64,000 bases of DNA from Streptomyces sp. P3 (GCF_003032475.1 NZ_CP028369.1:7936001-8000000); one strand, 5' to 3'; shown: positions 1-8,368, counted from the first letter of the stretch. Numbers and translations are program-made. The notes: generated by a model from the letters alone, not told the origin.

Positions 1-960
1 CTGCCCGAGACCGTGCCGGGCGCCACCGTGAACCGGTTGTGCGCCTCCGGACTGGAGGCCGTGACGACCGCGGCCCGCGCCATCGCCGCGGGCGAGGCCG
101 ACATCGTGATCGCGGGCGGCTCCGAGTCCATGAGCCGTGCCCCCTTCGTACTGGCCCGCCCCGAGGAGGCCCTTCCGCATCGCGTCGAGACGGTGGACAC
201 CCGGCTCGGCTGGCGCCTGGTCAACCCCGCGATGAAGGACCTGCACGGCTTGCTGGCCATGGGGGAGACGGCCGAGGAGGTCGCCGTCCGGTACGGGATC
301 ACGCGCGAACGCCAGGACGAGTTCGCCCTGCGCAGCCACCGGCTGGCGGCGCGGGCCCGCGAGAACGGCCACTTCGACGACGAGATGCTGCCGGTGCGGC
401 GTCCCGACGGCGTGCTCGTCGAGGCCGACGAGGGCATCCGCGAGGACACCTCGTACGAGAAGCTGGCCCGGCTGAAGCCGGTCTTCCGGGAGGGCGGCAC
501 GGTCACCGCCGGCAACTCCTCGCCCATGAACGACGGTGCGGCGGGACTGCTCCTGGTCAGCGAGGAGGCGCTCAACGAGCTGGGCCTGGAGTCACTCGGC
601 CGCTATGTCGCCGGCGCCTCCGCCGGCGTCCACCCCGACGTGATGGGGCTCGGTCCGGTGCCCGCCACCCGCAAGGCGCTGGCCCGGGCGGAGTGGACCG
701 TCGAGGACGTCCAGGAGGCCGAGTTCAACGAGGCGTTCGCCGCCCAGGCGCTCGCCTGCGTCGACCAGCTGGGCGTCGACCCCGACCTGGTCAACCCCAG
801 CGGCGGGGCGATCGCCCTAGGTCACCCGCTGGGCGGCTCGGGGGCCCGCATCCTCACCACGCTCCTGCACCGGATGCGCCGTACCGGGGCCGAGCGCGGG
901 CTGGCCACGATGTGCGTGGGCGTCGGGCAGGGCACCGCGGTGCTGGTCGAACGGCACTGA
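1..960 (+). CDS. Thiolase (acetyl-CoA/3-oxoacyl-CoA C-acyltransferase), 5' partial
   Basis: The reading frame is open from the first base of the window, so the start codon lies upstream; about 319 residues are visible. The product cleaves 3-oxoacyl-CoA with CoA, or condenses two acyl-CoAs in reverse, in the cytoplasm. The nucleophilic cysteine sits in [11 protein letters not shown] near the visible N-terminus and is followed by the thiolase segment [11 protein letters not shown]. The C-terminal signatures [17 protein letters not shown] (catalytic His) and MCVGVGQG (second catalytic Cys) are intact. Roughly the first 80 residues of a normal 390-400 residue thiolase are missing. Family assignment is secure. 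Whether it serves beta-oxidation, acetoacetyl-CoA synthesis or the beta-ketoadipate pathway cannot be told without the upstream genes. Confidence 0.93.
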   Translation: MPETVPGATVNRLCASGLEAVTTAARAIAAGEADIVIAGGSESMSRAPFVLARPEEALPHRVETVDTRLGWRLVNPAMKDLHGLLAMGETAEEVAVRYGITRERQDEFALRSHRLAARARENGHFDDEMLPVRRPDGVLVEADEGIREDTSYEKLARLKPVFREGGTVTAGNSSPMNDGAAGLLLVSEEALNELGLESLGRYVAGASAGVHPDVMGLGPVPATRKALARAEWTVEDVQEAEFNEAFAAQALACVDQLGVDPDLVNPSGGAIALGHPLGGSGARILTTLLHRMRRTGAERGLATMCVGVGQGTAVLVERH

Positions 961-1066
961 CGGGGCGCACCGGCCGCGCGCGCCGCCTCCCGGCGCCGGC
1001 GGCACCGGTCACCTGGCGAGACGGGCCCCCGGGTGTTCGATAGATGTGCGTAGCATCGGTCCCCGC

Positions 1067-1840
1067 ATGAACACGATGACCCTGTGGCACATCACCGGCT
1101 GGGAGTTCGCCGCCCTGGCCTTCGCGGCCCTGCTCGTCGGCTTCTCCAAGACGGCCGTCAGCGGGGCCAACACGGTCAGCCTCGCCGTCTTCGCGGCGGT
1201 CCTGCCCGCCCGCGCCTCCACGGGCGTCCTGCTGCCGATCCTCATCGCCGGGGACGTCCTGGCCGTCCTCACCTACCGGCGGCACGCCCACTGGCCCACC
1301 CTGTGGCGGCTGTTCCCGGCGGTCGCGGCCGGTGTGGTCCTCGGCACGCTGTTCCTGGTGCGGGCCGACGACGGGATCGTCCGGACCTCGATCGGCGCGA
1401 TCCTGCTGCTGATGGCGGGAGTCACGGTGTGGCGGCGGCGCGCGCCCGACGCGGCGGACGACCCCGACGCCGTGGTCACCCGGGCCGGACGCCTCAAGGC
1501 CCGCTCCTACGGCGTGCTCGGCGGCTTCACCACGATGGTCGCCAACGCGGGCGGCCCGGTCATGTCGATGTACCTGCTCTCGGCCGGCTTCCGCAAACTC
1601 GGCTTCCTCGGCACGTCGGCGTTCTTCTTCCTGATCGTCAACGTGTCGAAGGTGCCGTTCAGCGTGGGCCTCGGCCTGATCGACGGCCGTTCGCTGCTGC
1701 TGGACGCCGCCCTCGTCGCGTTCGTCGTCCCCGGCGCGCTGTTCGGCAAATGGGCGGTGCACCGCATCAACCAGCGGCTGTTCGAGCAGTTGGTGATCGC
1801 GGCGACCGTCGTGGGCGGACTGCAGCTGCTGCTGCGGTAG
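1067..1840 (+). CDS. TauE/SafE-family membrane transporter (sulfite exporter family)
   Basis: A 257-residue polytopic membrane protein with about eight hydrophobic segments and few charged residues outside the loops. The N-terminal segment with LLVGFSKTAVSGANTVSL and the mid-protein segment with GGFTTMVANAGGPVMSMYL are the two repeat signatures of the TauE/SafE (DUF81) family. The family exports sulfite, sulfoacetate or other organic anions, and no substrate can be assigned here. I chose the ATG at 1067; an ATG at 1076 and a GTG at 1046 are also in frame, and none has a strong ribosome-binding site. It stands alone, about 106 bp after the thiolase, and faces the DUF309 gene convergently. Confidence 0.85.
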   Translation: MNTMTLWHITGWEFAALAFAALLVGFSKTAVSGANTVSLAVFAAVLPARASTGVLLPILIAGDVLAVLTYRRHAHWPTLWRLFPAVAAGVVLGTLFLVRADDGIVRTSIGAILLLMAGVTVWRRRAPDAADDPDAVVTRAGRLKARSYGVLGGFTTMVANAGGPVMSMYLLSAGFRKLGFLGTSAFFFLIVNVSKVPFSVGLGLIDGRSLLLDAALVAFVVPGALFGKWAVHRINQRLFEQLVIAATVVGGLQLLLR

Positions 1841-1998
1841 ACGGCCCGGGCGCGGCCGTCGGGGTGCCGTGGCTGCGCCGGGCCGCGCGTCGGAAGCCTT
1901 CGCCGAGACGCGGGCCGGGCGGCGCCGGACGTCAGCCTTCGCCGGCGTACGGGACGGGCGGGGCCCGGCGCCGCCCGGCCGCGGGGTCGGGTCCGGCG

Positions 1999-2529
1999 TC
2001 AGCGCAGCCGGGGCGTCCGGGCCCGCGCGTCCACCGCCGTGCCCGTCCGCTCCACCGACGCCGCCAGCTCACGCGCCCACCGTGCCAGCCCGGTGAGATC
2101 CAGCCCGTACGGCCGGTCCTCTCCCGCGCCGGCCGCCCACTCCTCGGCGGCCCCGGCGCCGCGCCGCAGCAGTCGCACCCCGCCCGTGAGGTTCCCCCGG
2201 GCCGCGTGAGTGAGACCCACGGCGAGCTGGGCGAGCCCCCGCCACAGGGCGCGTTCCGCGGCGGGGCCCGACTTCCAGGCGTCCTCGAAGACCTCGTGCG
2301 CGTGGAAGGGCTTCCCCGCGTCCAGCAGTGCCTGCGCCTCGGTCACGGTCTCCTCCGGGGCGCGGACGACGCCCTCGGGCTGCCGCTCCACACCGGGCGT
2401 GCCGTACGGAAGGGGCCGGCCGAGTCCGTCCCGCGGCCGGGCGTTGCGCGCCCGCCCCTCGCCGTCCCGGTCCCTGGCGCCGGCCGGCCGGCCGCCGCTC
2501 GTGCCTCCTGTGCTGCCCCAACGGTCCAT
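1999..2529 (-). CDS. DUF309 domain protein
   Basis: A 176-residue soluble protein. The first 55 residues are low-complexity, Arg/Gly/Pro-rich and probably disordered. The rest carries the DUF309 helical domain, recognisable from GKPFHAHEVFEDAWKSGP followed by LWRGLAQLAVGLTHAARGN, which holds the conserved His-x-x-His-Glu cluster. Function of the family is unknown; similar proteins are common as single genes in actinomycetes. The start is the ATG at 2529. A shorter form starting inside the disordered stretch is possible. It points away from the tRNA gene. Confidence 0.8.
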   Translation of the reverse strand: MDRWGSTGGTSGGRPAGARDRDGEGRARNARPRDGLGRPLPYGTPGVERQPEGVVRAPEETVTEAQALLDAGKPFHAHEVFEDAWKSGPAAERALWRGLAQLAVGLTHAARGNLTGGVRLLRRGAGAAEEWAAGAGEDRPYGLDLTGLARWARELAASVERTGTAVDARARTPRLR

Positions 2530-2582
2530 ATCCCGGATTGTCCCGCGCGCGGGCCCTCTTCGGTGCAGCGCTCCGAGTGGGG

Positions 2583-2588
2583 TAAAGT
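2583..2588 (+). promoter_or_regulatory. Possible -10 element for tRNA-Pro
   Basis: TAAAGT lies 42 bp upstream of the tRNA in a region otherwise above 70% GC. It fits the TAnnnT pattern of the housekeeping sigma factor. No good -35 hexamer is visible 16-18 bp upstream (the best is TTCGGT at 2559), so the call is tentative. Confidence 0.35.
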
Positions 2589-2630
2589 GCTGTTCGCGCG
2601 ATCACACGGCCGACACCGTGCGGAGCGCAC

Positions 2631-2704
<74 letters not shown>

Positions 2705-2725
2705 CTTTTCGAAGTCGCAGGTCAG

Positions 2726-2756
2726 AGGCCGTTTCAGAGAGAATCTGAAACGGCCT
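2726..2756 (+). terminator. Rho-independent terminator of tRNA-Pro
   Basis: A perfect 13-bp inverted repeat, 2726-2738 with 2744-2756, closes a 5-nt loop (GAGAA). It runs directly into a short T run (TTTCG). It sits 21 bp after the mature tRNA end and is the only plausible terminator for that gene. Confidence 0.85.
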
Positions 2757-2868
2757 TTCGACTGTTTCGGCGGCCCCGTGAGGGACCGGGTTGCCTGAAC
2801 GGGCCCGAAGCGCTGTGCGATCCGCAGTCCGAGAACCTCCTGACGTGACCGTGCCGTTCGCCGGCACG

Positions 2869-2940
2869 GGGACCCCAGGGACCCCAGGGACCCCAGGGAC
2901 CCCAGGGACCCCAGGGACCCCAGGGACCCCAGGGACCACG
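2869..2940. repeat. 9-bp tandem repeat (GGGACCCCA)n
   Basis: Seven perfect copies of GGGACCCCA run from 2869 to 2931, followed by two decayed copies (GGGACCACG, GGGACCGCG). The array lies in the roughly 300-bp stretch between the tRNA terminator and the GH97 gene, which holds no convincing gene. Frames crossing it give (TPG)n or (VPG)n and do not look like real proteins. Such a short perfect array is prone to slippage and should vary between strains. Confidence 0.9.
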
Positions 2941-3003
2941 GGGACCGCGGGCCGGACTGCGCCGTCGCCGGCCTGCCCGGCCCGGTTTCCGGCTGGCGTG
3001 GCG

Positions 3004-4977
3004 TCAGCTCGGCTCGAGGAGCACCGCCTGACCGCCCGAGGGGGCCATGGCCACGCTGAGCGCGGTCGCCGAGGTGACGGTCCGGGTGCTCACCGCGACG
3101 GGAGTCTGGTAGGGGGAGGCGCCCGGAGTGCCGTCGGCGTAGACCGTCGCCGTCCACGTGCCGCTGCCGAGGAAGGACAGCGGGAGGGACAGCGTCCGGG
3201 CGCTCTCGTCGGTCATCGCGCCCAGGTACCAGGTGTTGCCCTTGCGGCGAGCCACCGCCACGTACCGTCCGATCGACCCGGCGAGGGCGCGGCTCTGGTC
3301 CCAGCTGGTGGGGACGGCGTCGAACCACGGCAACCCGGGCCAGCCGGCGGTGCCGGCGTACTTGGACGGCTGGTCGTACCAGTAGAGGAAGGCCAGCGGC
3401 TGGTAGTACACGGCGGCCATCGCCATCTGGTGGGCGTTGGTGGTCCGGTTCCGCGACTGCCCGTAGCAGATGGTGTAGTCCATGGGGCCGCCGATGTTGC
3501 GGGCGAACGGCAGCGTCACGTTGTGGCTCGCGGTCGGGAAGCGCTCGTTGCCGCGCACGCCCTCCAGGCTGATCCAGTTCGGGTAGGTGCGCTCGTAGCC
3601 GAACGGCCTGACGTCGTCGTGCAGGTCGATCAGCAGCTCGTGCCCGGCCGCCGTCCTGACCCAGTTCGTGATCTGGTTCGTCATCGCCTGGGTGCCGTCG
3701 TTGATGAACCCGAGCTTGACGCCCGCGACGCCCCAGCCCTTGTAGAGGTCGAACAGGCTGTCGGGACTGCCCGCCGCTCTGCGGTCGACGTAGAGGATGA
3801 CACCGATGCCCTTGCCCGCGGCGTAGGAGAGGACCGAGGGCAGGTCGATCTCCGGTATGGGCTTCGTCGCGTCGGTGCTGTGGCTGGCGTCGCCGTACCA
3901 CCCGTCGTCGTACTCGATGTACTGCATGCCGCGGGCCACGGCGAAGTCGACGCCGGCCATCCCGCCGGCGGTGGTGAGCTGGCAGCGGAAGGCCTTGCCG
4001 GGCCTGATCCACGAGGTGTCGGCCAGGGCGGTGGCGGGGGCCAGGCTGAGTACCAGCTCGGCGTTGTCGACCAGCTCGGCATGGGTGGAGCCGGTCACGA
4101 CGGCCCGCCATGGGGTGGCGAACGGCGTGGTCACCGTCGAGGTCGTCCGGACCGTGTCCGCACCCCGGGCGGTGTGCTCCATCAGGTAGGCGGCGAGGGC
4201 GCCCGGCTGCCCCGGCACGGAACTGAGCATCAGCCGCGGGAAACCGACGCGGGAGGACTCGCAGACGCAGGCGATCAGGCCGCCCGTCGCGTACGTGGCG
4301 GTCAGCGGCAGATCGGTCAGCGGTCCGGTGTCCGTGGTGGAGGTGCCCGTGGAGGGGATCGCGTCGGGGGCGACCGGGTTGTAGGGGTCCTCGTCGCGGG
4401 CGCTGTAGACCAGGGCGCCGTCGGGGAAGACGAACGTGGTCAGCTCGTCGGCGACGGTGGCGGTGCCGTGGTCGAGCAGCACGTACCGGAAGGCGACGCC
4501 GCCGGGGTAGGCGCGGATCTGGACGCTGAAGTTGATCCCGGTGGCGCTGTCCTGGAGGTTCCAGCGCATCTCCTGGTATCGGTCGCGGACGGTCGCGTTA
4601 CGGCCGTACACCGGGGTCCAGGTGGTGTCGGTGGTCCAGTGCTGGTACCTGGTGACGACCGTGCCGCTGCGGCCGAGCATCGTCCCGTCACCCAGTCTCA
4701 GCCCGAGGGCGGAGGCGTCCACCACCGTCGCGCCGCGGCGCGCGGCCGCCCAGCTCAGTGCGCCGCCGGTCAGGGACATGGTGATCGTGGTGCTGCCGTC
4801 GGGGGCCGTCGCGGTGACCAGGGCGTCGGCCGCGTCGGCCGTGCCGGACGCGCCGACGCCCAGCGCGGCGGCTCCGGCGGTGACCGCGGCGCCCCTGAGG
4901 AGGCCCCGGCGGGAGAGCCCTCCGGGGGAGCCGTACGCATCGGGTTCGGACATGTCGGGGCTGACTGAAGCTGCCAT
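3004..4977 (-). CDS. Secreted glycoside hydrolase family 97 protein (alpha-glucosidase/alpha-galactosidase family)
   Basis: A 657-residue protein with an N-terminal twin-arginine signal (LSRRGLLRGAAVTAG) ending near an Ala-rich cleavage site, so it is probably exported folded by Tat. The layout matches GH97: an N-terminal beta-sandwich (to about residue 290), a TIM barrel containing MQYIEYDDGWYGD and KGIGVILYVD, and a C-terminal beta domain ending LLEPS. The barrel segment GVAGVKLGFINDG has Gly where, as I recall, retaining GH97 members carry the Asp nucleophile. LEGVRGNERFP offers glutamates that could be the bases of an inverting enzyme. It is monocistronic, with an AT-richer 335-bp upstream region. 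The substrate is probably an alpha-linked glucoside or galactoside; the exact one is not readable. Confidence 0.85.
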   Translation of the reverse strand: MAASVSPDMSEPDAYGSPGGLSRRGLLRGAAVTAGAAALGVGASGTADAADALVTATAPDGSTTITMSLTGGALSWAAARRGATVVDASALGLRLGDGTMLGRSGTVVTRYQHWTTDTTWTPVYGRNATVRDRYQEMRWNLQDSATGINFSVQIRAYPGGVAFRYVLLDHGTATVADELTTFVFPDGALVYSARDEDPYNPVAPDAIPSTGTSTTDTGPLTDLPLTATYATGGLIACVCESSRVGFPRLMLSSVPGQPGALAAYLMEHTARGADTVRTTSTVTTPFATPWRAVVTGSTHAELVDNAELVLSLAPATALADTSWIRPGKAFRCQLTTAGGMAGVDFAVARGMQYIEYDDGWYGDASHSTDATKPIPEIDLPSVLSYAAGKGIGVILYVDRRAAGSPDSLFDLYKGWGVAGVKLGFINDGTQAMTNQITNWVRTAAGHELLIDLHDDVRPFGYERTYPNWISLEGVRGNERFPTASHNVTLPFARNIGGPMDYTICYGQSRNRTTNAHQMAMAAVYYQPLAFLYWYDQPSKYAGTAGWPGLPWFDAVPTSWDQSRALAGSIGRYVAVARRKGNTWYLGAMTDESARTLSLPLSFLGSGTWTATVYADGTPGASPYQTPVAVSTRTVTSATALSVAMAPSGGQAVLLEPS

Positions 4978-5312
4978 CGCAGGGCCGTCTCTCCATTGAG
5001 TGGGTCAGTTATTGAACATAAGCAACCAACATTCAACGTTTCCGATCGCGAAGGCAGTTGTACACCCATAGGGTCGAACGGTCAATCATGCGTGGATATA
5101 GCGTTGTTCGACCTGTCGAGCAGGCATATCGATCCAACACATACGATCGCGAGCCTTGACAGATTCACACACCTGCGAGTGCTATGGCACAGAACCGATC
5201 AGCACCGCGAACACCTGCCGGACTCCGAGGCCGTATGGCCGGAACACTCCGGTAGGGCCTCGGAGCCCTGGGCGCTACGGACCTGCCCGCGCCGCTGCGG
5301 CGCGGGCGCGGG
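4978..5312. other. AT-richer promoter region of the GH97 gene
   Basis: This 335-bp gap is clearly lower in GC than its surroundings from about 5000 to 5190, as expected for a promoter. TTGAA (5012-5016) and TTCAA (5032-5036) form a short interrupted inverted repeat just upstream of the GH97 start and could be part of an operator. No gene of convincing codon usage is present. The right end (5285-5307) holds the terminator of the leftward effector operon. Confidence 0.5.
5285..5307 (-). terminator. Terminator hairpin of the Pycsar-like operon
   Basis: A perfect 10-bp GC stem (GCCCGCGCCG/CGGCGCGGGC) with a 3-nt loop begins 5 bp beyond the stop codon of the membrane effector gene. There is no U tract, which is common for Streptomyces terminators. 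Confidence 0.6.
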
Positions 5313-5825
5313 TCACCTTCGGGTCAGCAGCGTCACGGACAGGGCGACGGCCATGAGAGGGAGGACGCCGATCATCAGATCGACCGCCCCTTGGATGAGA
5401 CGGTACTTGCGCCAGACGATGCCGCTCAGCCGGATCAGGGTGCGGCACGCCTCCTCGTCGACGGAGAGTTCCCTGGCCAGCCGTTCGGGGGCCGAGGCGT
5501 AGCGGCGCCAGGCCGCGAAGTACCGCTGGCCCACGTCACCCGTCCCCAGTACCGGGCGCAGCACCAGCAGCAGCAGCTCCGCCACCGTGCACACCCCGGC
5601 CAACGCCGCGAGGCAGAGCCAGCGCGCGACACCGTGCACCGGCACTGTCACGGCTGACGCGCCGGCCACCGAGAACGCGGTGAACCCGATGCCCACGACG
5701 GTGAGGAGGGCGGCCGACTTGGTGTCGGCCCGCGCGTTCTCCTGCCGTGTCGCCTCGATCAGCGCGTCGATCTCGGCCGGGGGGCCGGTCGGGGTGCGCC
5801 CGTTTCGCCGGGGTGTGGTGGTCAT
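5313..5825 (-). CDS. Pycsar-like membrane effector (PycTM family)
   Basis: A 170-residue membrane protein. The N-terminal helix ends in the family pattern RADTKSAALLTVVGIGF, which leads into the first membrane segment. A second long hydrophobic segment follows (LAALAGVCTVAELLLLVL), and a third lies near the C-terminus (LMIGVLPLMAVALSVTLL). Between them is a charged stretch including YFAAWRRYASAPERLARE. This matches my recollection of the Pycsar effector domain, in which a cyclic mononucleotide triggers membrane damage and abortive infection. The start codon overlaps the stop of the upstream gene as ATGA (5822-5825), implying translational coupling. A nucleotide cyclase gene lies divergently just beyond that upstream gene. 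Family recognition is from motif memory, not a database search. Confidence 0.72.
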   Translation of the reverse strand: MTTTPRRNGRTPTGPPAEIDALIEATRQENARADTKSAALLTVVGIGFTAFSVAGASAVTVPVHGVARWLCLAALAGVCTVAELLLLVLRPVLGTGDVGQRYFAAWRRYASAPERLARELSVDEEACRTLIRLSGIVWRKYRLIQGAVDLMIGVLPLMAVALSVTLLTRR

Positions 5826-6781
5826 GCCGCCTCCTTCTGCTGCGAGAGGTCCGACACCAGGCGCTTCGCCAGGCGTCGCAGGGCGATGTCGTCACCGCGG
5901 GTCGCCGCCCATGCCCTTGGAGGCGGGCCGTCGCCCAGCCAGGCCTCGACGGCGGCGCGCAGGGCCGTGCCCGCTCCGACGCCGGCGGCCGTCCGGGCCA
6001 GCAGGTCCTGGAGGATCACGGTGGCGGCGGCGTCGAGACCGTCGGCGTCCTCCTCCGTGGCCCGGTCCGGCCGCGCGTCGTCGTCCACCGGCACGGACGG
6101 CCGTGTGCCGCGGTTGGCCAGGGGCAGCAGGATGCAGTCGTGGAGCCAGCGGACGCCCGCCACCCGCCGGACCACCGCCAGACAGCTCTCGACGTCGGCG
6201 CGCAGTTCGTCGTGCGCCGCCCGGCTGCCCGGCACCCGGTCGCCGCCGTCCCAGGCGTTCTTGCGGCACACGAGGGTGTCCAGCGGCCACGCGGCCGTTG
6301 CGGGCCCCGGGGCGGCCGCATAGCCGAGGAGGAAGCGGAACACGTCCGCCGTCCAGGGGTCCTCGTAGGTGATCGCGATGCGGCCGACGGTCCCGTCCCG
6401 GCGCTGGGGCCGTGCCACCCCGCCCCTGGCCACCCGGCCCCGGCGGTTGAGCTCCGCGAGCTGCGAGCGGGCGCTGCTGGTCAGGTAGGCGAAGGCGGAG
6501 TCGGGGAGCGGGCCGAGCGTCCGGAAGCGGGCGTGCGTCGCCGAGTGCGCCAGGATCCACACGTCCATGAAGAGGTCGACGCAGCCGACGCTCTCGCACA
6601 CCTCGCGGGGGCGGCTCGCCGTCGGGTCCACCGTCCCGAACGGCGCCGGGCGATGGCAGGGGCCCGACCGGCCGGCCTCGTGCAGCGCTCGGCGGGCCTG
6701 GCGGGTGACGCCCCAGACGATGTTCGCGCTGCGCGGCAGGCAGGTGGCGGGGGCGGTGCAGAAGGAGCTGGACTTCGACAT
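5822..6781 (-). CDS. Unrecognised protein cotranscribed with the Pycsar-like effector
   Basis: A 319-residue soluble, Arg/Ala-rich protein I cannot assign to a family. The start at 6781 (MSKSSSFCTAP) is chosen because AAGGGA lies 7-8 bp upstream; the frame is open further but the extension is low-complexity. Cysteines cluster near the N-terminus (FCTAPATC, then CESVGC). The middle contains FAYLTSSARSQLAELNRRGR, faintly like region 2 of a sigma factor. The C-terminus ends in a basic helix (ALRRLAKRLVSDL). Its last bases overlap the effector start (ATGA), so the two proteins are probably made together. Position suggests an adaptor, regulator or immunity partner of the effector. I would not call a function. 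Confidence 0.6.
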   Translation of the reverse strand: MSKSSSFCTAPATCLPRSANIVWGVTRQARRALHEAGRSGPCHRPAPFGTVDPTASRPREVCESVGCVDLFMDVWILAHSATHARFRTLGPLPDSAFAYLTSSARSQLAELNRRGRVARGGVARPQRRDGTVGRIAITYEDPWTADVFRFLLGYAAAPGPATAAWPLDTLVCRKNAWDGGDRVPGSRAAHDELRADVESCLAVVRRVAGVRWLHDCILLPLANRGTRPSVPVDDDARPDRATEEDADGLDAAATVILQDLLARTAAGVGAGTALRAAVEAWLGDGPPPRAWAATRGDDIALRRLAKRLVSDLSQQKEAA

Positions 6782-6893
6782 GACACGTTCCCTTGGGATG
6801 AGGAAGCCCACATGGGTGGGGCCGGCCCGGGGGGCCAACGTGTCCTGTGCACGGCACAGTGGGAGCGAAGTGCTCGGCCGCGGTGAGGCGGTC

Positions 6894-6908
6894 CCGTCAC
6901 TATGACGG
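6894..6908. promoter_or_regulatory. Palindrome between the divergent effector and cyclase genes
   Basis: CCGTCA-CTA-TGACGG is a perfect 6-bp inverted repeat with a 3-bp centre, in the 286-bp divergent intergenic region (6782-7067). It could be an operator controlling one or both directions. The rest of the region is GC-rich; a GTCAACGGCG motif occurs twice (about 6922 and 6951). Confidence 0.4.
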
Positions 6909-7067
6909 CCGGTCACCGGCGTGTCAACGGCGCCCGGCGGCGGTCGGTGGCGGTCAACGGCGGCTCCGCGCGGGGTGCTCGGCCCGCTGTCCGTTAGGAG
7001 GTTGCGGAGGCCGATCGGGCCCCGTTCCCGTCCGCGGCACATCACATCGCACCGAAGGGTGACAGAC

Positions 7068-8303
7068 ATGGCCACTCAGCTCCGTGAAGCGTTCGCCGAG
7101 CCCCAGTCCCGGGAGGCGCGCACCGTCCTGTTCATCGACCAGGTGGGCTCGACCGCCATGAAGGAGCAGCAGCCGGAGGCGAGTTGGCTGCCCGCTCTCG
7201 GCTGGCTGTACGACACGGTCACCGCCCTCGCCGTGCAGGCGGACCCCGGGGCGGAGATCAAGTACCTCGGGGACGGCATCATGATCACGTTCGACAGCGA
7301 CCGGGCGACCGACGCCGTCAACGTCGCCGTGTCCGTGCAGGAGGCGGTCCACGACGCGAACCAGGGCCGCACGGGGGCCCGGGGCGTCATCGACTTCAAC
7401 TGCAGCGTCGGTGTCAGCACGGGCTCCGTCGTCGGCTTCACCACGCCGATGGGCGGCCACGACTACGTGGGCACGGTGGTCGACAAGGCGAAGCGCCTGT
7501 GTGACGCGGCCTCCCCGAAGGCCATCTTCGTCGACCGGGCCACGGCGTCCGCGGCCAACGTCATGAGGATCGCCAGCCGGCTCGGCATCGCCCTCGGCCG
7601 CGTTCCCGAGCAGTACCAGGGAGATGTGCAGCGGGCTCCGCTGAAGGGCTTCGACCAGCCGGTGGAGTACTACGAGATCCTCTGGGACCAGCAGTTGTAC
7701 GGGCTCAAGTCGGAGGCGGTGACCCGCAACACCGACCGGATGCGACAGGCCCCGGCCTCGCCGCCCGGCACGACCCGCCTCCCCGTCGAGCGCTCCGCCG
7801 GCAAGCGCCAGCCGGCCCAGGACAAGCGTCAGGGGACCCAGGACAAGCGGCAAGGGGCCCTGGAGGAGCGGCACTCCGGGGAGGTGACCTGCTGGAAGCC
7901 GGACGCCAATTTCGGGTTCGTCCGTGACTCCCGGTCCGGCGAGGACTTCCACTTCCGGGCCGGCCACCTGGTGTACCCGGAGGACGCCGGGGAGTCCCTG
8001 CGGGTCGGCAGCCGGATCGTGTTCGTGGCGACGGGGCGGGTCGACGGCGAGCGCAACCGCCACGCCGTGGGCATCCTCCTCGTCGACGACTACGCGGAAG
8101 GCACCCTGAAGCTGCCCGAGGGCAAGGCCCACGGCTGGCTGCGCGTCCAGGACAGGCTCGGCAACAGTCACCACGTCTTCACCCCCCGCTCGGCGGTCCA
8201 GCGGTTCGCGCCGGGGACGCTGCTGAGCTTCAAGGTCGCCGCGAACGAGAAGGGCGGGCTGGCCGAGGAGATCGAGGAACCGGCGGAGGAGGACGCGGCC
8301 TGA
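7068..8303 (+). CDS. Class III nucleotide cyclase fused to two cold-shock-like domains (Pycsar-like cyclase)
   Basis: A 411-residue soluble protein. Residues about 15-210 form a class III cyclase domain with metal-binding Asp24 (VLFIDQVGST) and Asp69 (KYLGDGIMITF). Lys65 and Asp132 (HDYVGT) occupy the positions that bind the base in adenylate cyclases. Arg143 keeps the transition-state arginine, but the usual Asn four residues before it is Asp139. After a linker with repeated QDKRQG come a cold-shock-type OB fold (about 268-342, GEVTCWKPDANFGFV) and a second, more divergent one (about 345-402, GWLRVQDRLGNSHHVF). The ATG at 7068 follows GAAGGG. It is divergent from the membrane effector operon, so it may make that operon's signal. 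Whether the product is cAMP, cCMP or cUMP cannot be read by eye. Confidence 0.8.
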   Translation: MATQLREAFAEPQSREARTVLFIDQVGSTAMKEQQPEASWLPALGWLYDTVTALAVQADPGAEIKYLGDGIMITFDSDRATDAVNVAVSVQEAVHDANQGRTGARGVIDFNCSVGVSTGSVVGFTTPMGGHDYVGTVVDKAKRLCDAASPKAIFVDRATASAANVMRIASRLGIALGRVPEQYQGDVQRAPLKGFDQPVEYYEILWDQQLYGLKSEAVTRNTDRMRQAPASPPGTTRLPVERSAGKRQPAQDKRQGTQDKRQGALEERHSGEVTCWKPDANFGFVRDSRSGEDFHFRAGHLVYPEDAGESLRVGSRIVFVATGRVDGERNRHAVGILLVDDYAEGTLKLPEGKAHGWLRVQDRLGNSHHVFTPRSAVQRFAPGTLLSFKVAANEKGGLAEEIEEPAEEDAA

Positions 8304-8327
8304 CACCCCGCCGGAGGGCGAGATCGA

Positions 8328-8368
8328 CCGGGGGGCGGGTTCGGTGGACACCGGAACCCGCCCCCCGG
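8328..8368 (+). terminator. Terminator hairpin after the cyclase gene
   Basis: CCGGGGGGCGGGTTC (8328-8342) pairs perfectly with 8354-8368 around an 11-nt loop. It starts 25 bp after the cyclase stop codon. No T run follows. Confidence 0.65.

Noticed and set aside
2869..2940. Possible CRISPR-like repeat array
   Set aside because: Units are 9 bp, contiguous and without spacers, and there are no cas genes in the window.
5822..6781. Calling the middle gene a sigma factor
   Set aside because: Only one stretch (FAYLTSSARSQLAELNRRGR) resembles region 2; no region 4 helix-turn-helix was found.
7068..8303. Housekeeping adenylate cyclase
   Set aside because: The fused cold-shock domains, the Asp at the transition-state Asn position and the adjacent PycTM-type effector argue for a specialised role, although cAMP production cannot be excluded.
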